From positions 33,004,616 to 33,068,615 of the forward strand of contig NC_067196.1 of the NCBI RefSeq assembly GCF_000699445.3: a stretch of 64,000 nucleotides of DNA, written 5' to 3'. The notes below the pieces were generated by a model. The model was not told the DNA's origin, made no database searches, and was given only the letters and a program-made list of their open reading frames with translations. Origin of the DNA: Schistosoma haematobium (lineage: Eukaryota; Platyhelminthes; Trematoda; Strigeidida; Schistosomatidae). Of the stretch, positions 34,389-45,280 are shown one piece after another. Within the stretch, counting starts at the first letter, position 1. Each line of letters begins with the position of its first letter. The translations under genes and the position numbers were made by a program.

Positions 34389-34785
34389 ATAATCATGTTC
34401 TCACTAGTGACTAGCTCCAAGATGGATTTCCTGGAGTTCTAGCTAGAAGTCGTGACAAGTAGGGTCTAGTCCTTGTCGGGTGGAGACAGTTATCCATCTC
34501 AGATAATGGATGAAAGGTTGCACAAGATCATGGATCAATTGAAGCCAAACATGAACACCGTTGGATGTCGATTCAGTGGTCTAGCCCTAAGCATTGGTAC
34601 GTAAGACCTAAGGTCCTGCTTTCGAGTCCCGCGTGCAGGACCATGGATGTGCATTGCTCAGGAGCCCCATACTAGTACAAAACAGCTGTCAAGTGCTTCC
34701 AGGTTTCCCATAGTGCTCTAGCTTAGATCGACTCACGAATTCAACCATTAAAATAACTACAATTTCCACAAATCCACATGCTGTT
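34389..34785 (+). mobile_element. Full-length hammerhead SINE, CTCAGGA subfamily
   Basis: Begins at the family head (catgttctcactagtgacta), has a tRNA-like segment near 34575-34640 (box-B-like ctttcgagtcccg) and a ribozyme segment at 34647-34698 with CTCAGGA and a changed GAAA strand (acaaaac). It ends in the shared tail. The ribozyme should be inactive. Confidence 0.78.
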
Positions 34786-34789
34786 AGTT

Positions 34790-35258
34790 ATATTACCCCT
34801 TGTAATTCTTAACTGTTTGCAATTGATGAGAAGCTGTGAAAGTGAATGAATTTATTGTATACTGCAAACATTATTTTTTTTAAACTCTGTCTATATGTTT
34901 ACATTTGATTATAAAATATGTGAGAGCAAAATAGATTTCATTAGATTTTAAAAGTTTCAATTAACTGATCACCTAGTGAAAAAATATTTTACATGAATAT
35001 TTTTTTATATCTTGTTTGAATTGATTTTTATTTGCCTAAAAGGTGATCAGGTTCAATGCATTTCCGAAACTGATTTGTGATAACTAGCAATAAATCTATG
35101 GGAAATTCACTGATATAAGATCTTTATTAGAGAAAGAATATAGAATCAACATACGTATGATGATCTTGTGTTCAAACGGATTCATGAAATAATTTAAGTA
35201 ACGATTAAGAAATGTAAATTGTTTCGCGTTTGAGTAATGAAACATGTAAAATGTCAAG

Positions 35259-35305
<47 letters not shown>

Positions 35306-36470
35306 CAGGATACTTATCTAATTCGCTGAAGGATAACAAAACTAGATACGACTACTGACTACCATTCAAATAGTCACTTTCTCAAAAAACTCTGTTCAAT
35401 TAGGAGCGAAATATCAATGGCCTTGACTATGTTCATTATTAGAATGGCTCTTTTAAAACTGAACACATAATTTACATTAGACAAATAAACTAGTTATGGA
35501 TTATTAACGTGACCTTATACAATAAAATGAAAATAATCCTCGTGTAAGTTTTTCTATCAATATTCCTACCTCCATTAACAAAGAAAACAAATACACAAAT
35601 ACTAACAAAATCTCCAAAAAAATTATTATATTAACATTATTTTGATATTTGACATTTTCAGGTCATTCAACTAAGATATCCTTTTAAATATACTGAAACT
35701 GTCAGGTGGATATTTCTTAAATGGAATTATATGATGAATATAAAAATCGAAATATTATAGTATACCCTCGAGAAAAACTATTTACAAAACACACAGAGAT
35801 CTAAATTGTTGTGTTGAATTTTCAACAAGAGACAAATAAAGAATGTTTGGAACAAGCTGATACAGTACTTACCATATAGATTTGTCACCAATAACTTAAG
35901 TCATTTGGACTTTATGCACACAATTTGACCCTAAATAGACACAACTAGTCAGTAGATAGAGTGAGAGAGGTTCTCACACTAAACTCATATGTTAAACTTA
36001 TGAGTTTCAGTAGGATAATACGAAACTACAGCAGTAATAGAACTTGTTATGTTGGTTAATCTCAGAAAATACAAGATTTTGTCATTCATTCATAATTGTG
36101 ATGAGAATGCAATTTATAGTACGGGACGAAACAGTGAACAGCAAAGTTATGTTTTTAACGGTAACAAAATTGTTCAAGATTATCAGTTTCCCATTCCCGC
36201 AATAAATAAGCCACAAAAACGATAAAATTAATGAGGAAAACGTCTACGACATTGTTTAACGATGATTGAGCCTTGTTTATTAGAGCATTTACACATCAGT
36301 CTTAATTAACATTGTACATAAACATTATTGCAAAATAACTACATTATTGTAGTTGATCATCAACAGTAGAAAATTAGATAAGACTATACCAGTGATTGAA
36401 TTTCATTGAAACAGTTTGATCTACCTATTTACGTAAACTACTAAACTAATAATGCAATTCATTGAAGTTA
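34790..36470. other. Gene-free AT-rich stretch with AT repeat
   Basis: Contains (TA)n at 35261-35303 and a 9-bp hairpin near 35980-36006. No coding signal. Confidence 0.5.
35261..35303. repeat. (TA)n microsatellite
   Basis: About 21 TA units. Confidence 0.95.
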
Positions 36471-36620
36471 GGTAATGGTTAGTAGTGGAGTTCAGAAAGC
36501 GCGTTTTGCACTATTTTGGGTTCGTCAATCGCATATACCTTCATTCTGGAGTTGATGTTGACACCAGGACTTGAATTCATTACCTTTTACTTTAAACGTC
36601 ATTAAGCTACCAAGTCCAGA
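36471..36620 (-). mobile_element. Degenerate Smalpha-type fragment
   Basis: Resembles the minus-strand Smalpha region (agtagtggagttcag, gcgcgtttt, tattttgggttcgtcaatcg) and its tRNA-like part. Decayed. Confidence 0.6.
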
Positions 36621-37085
36621 TTATAAGTTTATTTGATTGAATGGTTTATCGAAATTGATTGAATTTTTCTAAATGCTTATTGTAAACTGAATAGTACCGA
36701 TTAAATGAATAATCATTAAGTTCATTAATGTTAGTAGACGTACTTCAAAATTTCATACCAAGGGATAATGCTTGTAGCTGAATAGTCGATAATGTTATAC
36801 TTGAGTAATTGAAAACATATTTCTCTGGAGATTCGGGAAAAGAAACTTGTGTCTCGGTATCTAATAAATATTATGAGCATTTCAAAAACAAAAAAAACTC
36901 TTGTAGATTGTTGTAATCAATATATGAATAATTATTAAGCTACAAAGCGAACAAACAGAAGTTGAAAATTAGATTATTCAATTCCAGCTTAATGGTTTCA
37001 AACTTATGATCATCACAAAATCTGTAGACCTTTAGTTCAACTCTGTTCAAGATCATAAGTGTATATTGTTTATAAATTTTAAACT

Positions 37086-37372
37086 CGACTACCTCCAACC
37101 ACCATCTAACCTCACAATAGTGCGCGCAGTGTCGAGTCACCTAGGCTGGTGGCCACATTGCAACACGGTCGATAGCATTCGATCTGGAGGAGGTCAGTCG
37201 CGGCTCGGATAGCTCAGTGGTAACGTCTCTGACTGTGAAGCTGGGTGACACGAGATCGAATCAGCCAGGGAGCACCAGTTCCCTCAAGAATACAGGTACA
37301 CCTTGCTGACGAGTGCCAAGTAGCACGAAACCCGGGTCCAGGGTTTCCTGTCGACTACCTCCAACCACCGTC
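37086..37372 (+). mobile_element. Separate hammerhead repeat family with 266-nt period
   Basis: GC-richer than its surroundings. It starts and ends with cgactacctccaaccacc (37086 and 37352). The interior has a tRNA-like segment at 37203-37268 (gatagctcagtggtaacg as box A, gagatcgaatcag as a weak box B) and an intact hammerhead at 37301-37345. It resembles Smalpha in layout but differs from the abundant SINE. Confidence 0.82.
37301..37345 (+). ncRNA. Type I hammerhead ribozyme with GTGC/GCAC stem II
   Basis: Stem I CCTTG / CAGGG (one wobble), core CTGACGA (37306-37312), stem II GTGC / GCAC with loop caagta, GAAAC, loop CCGG, cleavage triplet GTC (ending 37338). Compared with the Smalpha form GTCC / GGAC, one base pair is swapped C-G to G-C, a compensatory change. 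Confidence 0.85.
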
Positions 37373-39150
37373 CAAATATTCACTTTTATTCGTTTTCCCA
37401 TAGTCTCCCAAAATGACATCAGTCCAGAATGTAAACTACTTTTAAATAATTAAATTAAGATTTTTAACAACCAACATGAGTTAATTTTACAATCACAATT
37501 TATTTATCGAAAGTATTTAACTAAATACTTTTATAAAAACGAACAGTTTTCTGTAGTTATTTATGGTAATTATGTAGGCAAATGTGAAACGTAGTAAAAT
37601 TTCATAAGTTGAGTAGTATTTTTTTAATGTTTTCATGTTATATTTTTTGTCACCATAGTAACAGTCATTGTAGTAATATTATCAATGTAAGTAAAAGAGA
37701 TATTTGCTAAATAAAAATAAGGTAACGTTACATTTTGGAATGTTTTCATAGGTTGTCATACTTCTAGGGTTTTAATTAATATACATTTCTAAATACGACA
37801 GGGCAGTTATTAAAAAAAAAGTATTTGATAGAGATAGACAACGATATCATGGATATTCGCAACTGATGACGTTTATATGTAACATTCGTTTTGTTAAAAC
37901 TGTAACTTCTGCTTCGGTACAATGTACCTAACTAGATTACAAAGAAACGAATTATCAATTAAATCAAGGTGTATACAAGAATAGGTAATTTAATGATAAC
38001 CATTGTCGAGTTATTTTTCGTCATTTTGCGTATCTTAAAAGTTCTTCTTCTAGTATAATATCAGTATTTATGTTCTGCACATGTGTTATCTGGCTCAGAG
38101 GAAACAATAGCACTTAAAATATAGATTTATGTCTAACTATTCATAATGATAACAGATAAGTTGTTAAAAAGCAATTAACTCCATACTTTAATCCAGTGAT
38201 TTAATAGCTAAGTTTAGTACACTAGTGGGCAATGTATTCAATTTTGTTAAATGAGATGCATTCATGGAAAAGTCAATACTTTTATTTCACTGTTGACTAC
38301 ATTTTTTATATGTAGAAATCTGATTTAGATAAGAATGTTTTCGTTTTATTTTAACAGATACTTAGTTTTTGGACTAAGTTAAATAAAGAAAAATACAGGT
38401 GAGACCACACACAAAGTAAAACTGTAATGTAAATTGTAAAATTAATCAGTAGATAGTTATCAGAAAACTAACTAGTCTACGTATGATAGGCTCATAGTAA
38501 CCAGGATAATATTCACAATCAATCGCTCTTCCAAATCTATAACAGTAAAGGTTTTAACATGAAATGTTAACAACTAAGTTAAAGAAAATATAATAGATCA
38601 TAATGAATATACGATAATATAATCTGGCTAGAAAATATTTTATCAATCCTGGTCAGTTTTCTAAAAAATTTCATATTATTTACCAACTGTATTACTAACG
38701 AATACTTTATTGAAGTATATTATATATTCTTCATTAAATAACTAAATAGACATGATTTATTTAATATCATATAGGTAATAAATTATGTTTATCATTTTGT
38801 AAACAGTTATACTTTCTCACTGATAACATTCAGGTTTGAATTCCGATCAGTCTTTATCGGAATATATGAACCCTGAATGAACTGCCTGAATATTGTCCTT
38901 CAATTATAAGTTTTTAGTACATCACAACTTCGAATAGCAGCGAGAAGTTTGTCGGAAATAATTTTATTCGACGCATCATGAGTATTTCGGTTACTTTTTT
39001 CAAAAGTTTAAATTTCATGAAATCGTTGAGATTTTCACAGGATAGAACCTTATTTATCAAATATAAGTGATCATTTTCAAATAATCAACCAACTGGTAAT
39101 TTGTAGCTAGTAACTAATTTGTACTATCGTGATTTACCCATTATTCTTAA
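37373..39150. other. Gene-free AT-rich stretch
   Basis: Nothing recognised. Confidence 0.5.
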
Positions 39151-39433
39151 TATTAATGTAGTGAACGAGAACAAGTGGGACAATTGAATGTATTTGCATA
39201 CAAAATTACAGAATCTCAATCAAATCTGAGAACCAGATAGTAAATACTTCGTTTGCAAAATGTCAATCAATTGTCTCAGACTTCATTTGTTTCTTCCTTT
39301 CCACACCATTCATTCTCCGTTCTCGTTCTCTTCTCTTCGATCTTCTTAACCTTCTGCCTCCACGTAGTTCACTTTCGATTGATGATACATTCTACTTATA
39401 TCTGTCAAAACTAGTAGTACACACCACAATTCA
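39151..39433 (+). repeat. Unclassified dispersed repeat, family B, copy 1
   Basis: Shares long blocks with 57277-57567, for example gtaaatacttcgtttgcaaa, ttgtctca and cagacttcat, and ends in acacaccacaat. Non-coding. Could be part of an LTR or other unknown element. Confidence 0.6.
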
Positions 39434-40605
39434 CTAAATAGTTGAATAGATAATTTAAAAAAAGGTGAGAAGTTATGTTCTACCAATATTGAAAAATATA
39501 TCCCAATCACTTAGATTTTATTCAACTTTATTTGCCTGAAATAAAATGACAGTCATTTATTATTAACATTTTGTAACGAAATTTTATGATTTTTGCCTTA
39601 TTTCTCTTTGTTAAATAAAATTCATTGTAGAAGAAACATAAATTCATCTTTGTTTAATGTTAAAATAGAAAAAGAGAATAATAAACTATTGAACGAATTT
39701 TGTCTGTTTAAATAACAACTAGTTAATCATATTTGATAAGATTGAGTTGATTAAGCAAAACAATATTCACTTGTGAAATCCTATCATTATTGGGACTCAT
39801 AATTCTACTATAGAATTTTACTGTATTCATTCCATTTACAGTTTTGTTTATCAATTAATTAATAAAACTGAACAAAATTCTTAGACGTCTAATCAAAGTG
39901 TTTACCATCTGAAGTTCAGAGAACTTATAGTTTATCTTTATTGTGTGAATGTATTTGTATATAATTCGAAATAGAATGAGAATAAAGATAGGACTAAGAA
40001 ATAATTACTTGTTTTTAAATTATTGAATTTAGTTTAAATCAAACGGTGATAACTGTTATCCACATATCAATAGACTCTAAAGTTCTAGATAGTTGGGAAG
40101 TCGAAGCATATAGTTTTGATCTACACAAAAGTTACAGAGAATAAATTAATTCTTTTTACAAAGATAGAAAGCAGCCAGGAAGAATCGAGAAATTGGACTA
40201 AAGACCAATAATTGCTACTTTAAATATACTAAGGGATCAGTTTTTAACTACTTTTTCGTCTGTAGCAACTTTTTTTATCATGGAGATCAGATACAATATT
40301 CATCAACGGCATAAAAAAAATGAATCCCACTATACCTGATGTTGAAACGTCCACATCACAGCTGTACTTCCTTTAATTAATAACCTTTCACGTATTTCGT
40401 TGAAAGTTGGCTTCCTTAGGCCAGTTAGACTATAAATTATCACTGATTTATATCCACAATTACCTGGTGTCTGTAAATACTATTAAACGGTGTCCAGTAA
40501 ACTGTAAAGTTAACTGGTTCTATTTTTCAGCTTGCAATCAGTTTGTTGTGCCATATAACATAGTTCATGCACAAATATCTCAGCCTGAAAAATACTTCAT
40601 TGACC
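39434..40605. other. Gene-free AT-rich stretch
   Basis: Nothing recognised. Confidence 0.5.
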
Positions 40606-40609
40606 ACAG

Positions 40610-40738
40610 AGTTGACATCCAATGGTTTACAGTGAGACCAAAAGTTCTGGGTTAGATCTTGAATGTGATTGTTGATTCCAGCTTCTGAGAGGCCCTGTAG
40701 ATGATGAAGACAGCTGTCTAGTGAATCCATGGTTTTAA
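40610..40738 (+). mobile_element. Degenerate hammerhead SINE copy
   Basis: gacatccaatggtttacagt, gttctgggttagatctt and gacagctgtctagtg follow the order of SINE head, box B and ribozyme 3' side, with heavy divergence. Confidence 0.45.
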
Positions 40739-40739
40739 T

Positions 40740-42650
40740 GTATGTTTAACTTAAGTCGTTTTGTAATCCCAGTAACTTTAGTGATATGAATACATTCCAT
40801 TTTTTTACGATTTTCAGGTGTCTTAGAACTGTGACTATTACCGGATATAGAGAGCAACCGAACATAAAATATGAGTGACTAACAAATAACCACCTATTTA
40901 AACACTGGAATGATTTATCTCTTCATAATAGCTTGATAAAATTACATCAATGATATTGTATTCTTATACTTGTTCAATGTCTTTGATTCATTCTTCAGCA
41001 TGCTCACAATATTTCACCTACTGATCAAAGAAACTTAGTATACTTATGTTAAAGTCAGTATTAAAAGAAAACATCCTAGTTTCACTTACTTTTTAAGTGT
41101 AGTTTGAGTGCATATGATGATGGACGACGTAAATATTAATAAACAGCGTTTACGTCGAAGATAGATTGTTCTTATCTGAACCCTTATTCTCAATCTAGAT
41201 AGTAAATGAGATGATGCAGTCAGAAAATCTGTTACCTTCAAACATTAAAGCATTTATCACATAATAATCCTGCTATTCAAGTGATGAGAAATAAGTATAT
41301 AATTAAAAATATACTGTCCACAGTTCATTCCTTATTTTCTTTTCATTTTACCTAGATACAATATTTGATGATTCACGCTACGGAATCTACTTTTTCATAT
41401 AACTTACTTTATAGGAAAGCATTTTGTTTAGTGTAATAGTATACAGCTGTTCAAATAACTTGCATAACTTATTTCAATAATGAATATCAGCAGTTAAATA
41501 TAATCTCTAGAGAAATAATTTCATAGGTAATTTGTTTGAAAAAAAAAACACAAAATGTCATTTTCAAAGGAATATAAAAAAGTGAAACGTTTGCGTAAAA
41601 GAATCAGAGGACGAAACTGCAAATAAGCAAACCAGGATCAAGGTATGAAAGCCATTAGTTGATTGACTATCATATAAAAGAGTTAACAGTAAATCTAGTC
41701 TGTTTTCACTTACTATTATTTGTATATAAGTAAACATTATTCGAAATTCACAGATAACAGATTGAACATGGCTATTAATGGAATCCGGAACGTGCAAACA
41801 ATACTGGATAAGAATACCGGATTGAACATCAACCCTAGGATGCCGATAAGTTCGGCTTACGAGTTCCAAACTAAACCACTGTTAGTCACATACCATCTAC
41901 TTCATATTCAGTTGTCTCATATTGGCTATATCGAGGGGATTCTCAAAGAATACACGGATGTCAACCAATAATGATCAGATTTCAGCCAAATATCAACAAC
42001 AGTGTAATTTAAGTCATTACAAATTAAATTCTTTCAAGTGTTAAGAAGTCTTATTTGATCGGGTTTTGAGTTATTAGTTACTGATTGTCCCATAATTTCA
42101 TGTTACTTAAAACATTCTGAAGATCAACTTACCTTATAAGTAATAGTTAAAGGATTCTTAAAAAACAGAAAACTCCGAATAATTATTACTTATGACCCCC
42201 CAGTGATTAACGACCATGAAAACTAAATAAAGACCATCTGGTCTAAAGAAGACCACAATACAACTTAACCATTCAGTTATAATTCTCTGGTTTACATTTT
42301 TCAACTTGATCTTATCCAAGATAAAACACGGTTATCATTCAACTTGGTTGGAGAGTAACCTTCCCAATCCGAACTTGATTGATTCCTAATACTATGGCTT
42401 ACAACCAATACTTCGAAAGATCCATCTAAAAGCTAATTTTCAATAATTGTACTAATATTGCTTATTTAAATGATTTTGTGATGATTTATTTCATTTGAAT
42501 CTATTATTTGTCATACAACCATTATCAACCACTTTACGATATTTTCTCAGTTGATATAATCTCATAGTCAAAATTCACTTCATTTACTTGACTACTATCC
42601 TTGTCCACTAAACATTTTCTAAGAAATTCATATGTAACTAGAAAATCTCT
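40740..42650. other. Gene-free AT-rich stretch
   Basis: The overlapping open frames at 41564-41971 lie on opposite strands with no domain. Nothing recognised. Confidence 0.5.
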
Positions 42651-42806
42651 CGGGGGGGGGCGGGATCGTGGATGCGCAATGCTCAGAAGTCCCATACTAG
42701 GACGAAACGGCCGTTAAGTGCTACCAGGTTTTCTGTGGTGGTCTAGCTTCAATTGACTCATGATTACAACTATTGAAATGACTAAAATCTCCACAAAACC
42801 CCTTCT
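42651..42806 (+). mobile_element. Hammerhead SINE 3' half
   Basis: Begins with a G run, then the ribozyme segment (core CTCAGAA, so damaged) and the tail through ccacaaaaccccttct. The 5' head is missing. Confidence 0.8.
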
Positions 42807-43823
42807 AAGAAATTATTCTATTTGTATCACCTTTTATTGAGTTATTCATTTTATTGATTATATTATTTAACTACAAAACATGTCTCCTTTTTGTTATTAA
42901 AATCATGTTTTATCTATTTAATCCTTATTATCTTTGTTTTAATGTATGTGTTCTAAACAAGTGATTCACATACTTGGCAGAAATTAATTAATTATTTATT
43001 TATATGATTATAAATTAGTTAGATGTTTCGATATAAATTTATGTTCTGTGTTTTTTTCTTTATTTCTCAATATCTTTGTTACCTACTCCATAATCACGTA
43101 AGCATGCATTAAAATGCAGTCCGACAGGTTATATATACTTCGTTTATGAATTGAAAAGTAGAATGCTTTAAATAATGCTTATGAAACTTTCTTTCCACTA
43201 AAACTAGTCTCTTTAAATTTCATGCTTTTGAGTTAGATCCATGTAAGACAGTTAAAGTGACCAAAGTTTATAGAAAAATTATCTGTATATTATGAGACTT
43301 AGAAGTTGTAATATTCCAACTTCTGTTACACTATTATTCTAGATCAATTAGAAAACCAGATGGATATGTGAATTTTAATTTCTCTTTATCAATGAGTATT
43401 GTATGTAGTTGTCGCTCCAGTAAAAGTAGTGAAACAAACTCTTTCTTTTTAATGATACTATCTAACATAACAGACTTTCTCATATTCTTCCCAATTAATT
43501 GAAAAGAAAAAAATATTGCTGAATAGTTCAATAAATGTATTCAGAAATAGATATATAAACGTTTCATGCAGTTTCTTCATTGTGTAAAATTAGTCACTAC
43601 TCAGTAATCATCTTGTAAACACAATTTGGCAACTATCTTTCTTTTACAAGTAAGTTAGTATACTATGTATGCAATGATCTTTAATTAGGTAATTGGAATC
43701 CCCCCTCCGAAGAAAAGTTTATATTTTCACACAATTTAAAACATATACCCATGGAATAAATGAGCCACTAAAAACAATGACAGTATATTCGTTAATAATA
43801 ATAATAATTATTATTATTATTCT
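42807..43823. other. Gene-free AT-rich stretch
   Basis: Contains short AAT/ATT tracts at 43795-43821. Nothing else recognised. Confidence 0.5.
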
Positions 43824-43950
43824 GAGATGGTGGAGAAGATTTGTAGCTCAGGTGGATGATTTGAAGTTTGTGCTGATGATGTCGTTCAGAAGGACGATGA
43901 AAGCTCCACGACCAAACCATCCAGCTCAGAGAACAAAACTCCACCAAAAT
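43824..43950 (+). mobile_element. Penelope-like element 3' end, strongly truncated
   Basis: A leader (43826-43862, tggtggagaagatttgtagc then tcaggtggatgat) is fused directly to the last roughly 90 bases of the Penelope-like coding region. The copy includes the hammerhead-like CTGATGA (43873-43879) and GAAA (43899-43902), and ends at the conserved aacaaaactccacc. Confidence 0.75.
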
Positions 43951-44399
43951 TATTATAATTCAAATATTGATGGCTAGTTTATTGACTAGTCACTTAATAA
44001 AGGCCAATTTTTTAGGTCATATTTCAAATGGAATATACATTTAGTATTCTACTTTAAATTCAATTAAATTTCTAACCTACTTTTCTTCCACTGTAAGTTG
44101 TTAATCATCTATGAATATATGAAAATTGTTTATATGTGTTCATCAAAATGGTATGTATATATTAGACATACTATTTTCACCTGAATATTTATATGATTGA
44201 TAGCGATAATCCTTATTTCTGATATATGTCATTATCAATTACATTGTATTCAAATGTAAATGATAAGTTGTCATATTTTTATTCGGTATTATGAAAATCA
44301 ATAGATTTACAAGTTTTCATTGATTACATCCAGGAGTTACAACGAATGAAAATCAGAACAGTTATTCTAACCTAGTATGTGTCTTTTTAGGATTGTACA
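43951..44399. other. Gene-free AT-rich stretch
   Basis: Nothing recognised. Confidence 0.45.
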
Positions 44400-44490
44400 C
44401 TTATGATACTATCGATTATCGAACCCAGATTCTTTAGATTTCTTATTGAGCACCAAACCTTCAGATCACTAAACTATTATCCAATGGTAT
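44400..44490 (-). mobile_element. Degenerate SINE head
   Basis: The minus strand reads ccattggataatagtttagt and, further on, ctgggttcgata, matching SINE head and box B loosely. Confidence 0.4.
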
Positions 44491-45238
44491 ATATGTTTAC
44501 TTCCATCAATTTCTGATATTGCTTGACAATTTCTCATTACCCACAGTTGTTTCACACTGTATGGATTTGGCTCCCAGTAAACGTTAAATGAAAGTGTTTT
44601 TTTTGTACTTGAAGAAGGGATAATGACTATCAGATTGTGAAAATAAATATAGTATACTATACAAATTCTTAACAGTATCGTTTCATACTTTTAACTCAAA
44701 TATGCAAAAAATAACATGTGAACTTAAGACTCATTGGATCATCGTTACATATCTCCGAAACAGCTTTGTATTCGAAGGGATTAACCAAACATTTGTATCT
44801 GTTCAATATTTTTATTGCCATGAATAAACATTTTTTTTATATTATCCACAATTCTCTCCAATACATGATTTGCGCCAACGGAAACTTGTTTTAGACTGTT
44901 ATAGTTATTTAGTAGTATTTTTACAGCTTGAATTCATAAATCATTAGCATAAAATCATTCTCAACGGTACAAGAATACTGAAAATAAATTGTCATACGCT
45001 ATTTAAATTATTCCACTTTTTCTATAATTAATTTCATTAGAAAAAGTCTATATTAAGCTAACTTTTAACAGAATACCGAATAACCATAGCGACAGGATTT
45101 ATTTTCTTATTTATTACTAGTTTACTTAATTTCTATTTTTCTTTATTACTTTATATTATATATGTTTATATATTTTATCCCTTATTCATGATCACATTGT
45201 TTCTATTTTCTTAGTTATCTCTAGTGACCCGGAACCAA

Positions 45239-45241
<3 letters not shown>

Positions 45242-45278
<37 letters not shown>
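45242..45278. repeat. (AT)n microsatellite
   Basis: About 18 AT units. Confidence 0.95.

Positions 45279-45280
<2 letters not shown>

Noticed and set aside
37203..37268. A possible tRNA gene in the 266-nt repeat
   Set aside because: Box A is convincing but box B is weak, and it lies inside a hammerhead repeat unit.
41564..41971. Overlapping open frames on both strands (101 and 83 codons)
   Set aside because: No domain, no splice support and no codon signal; treated as chance.
43693..43977. A 94-codon open frame
   Set aside because: It crosses an AAT/ATT tract and a truncated Penelope-like end; the recognisable part belongs to that element.
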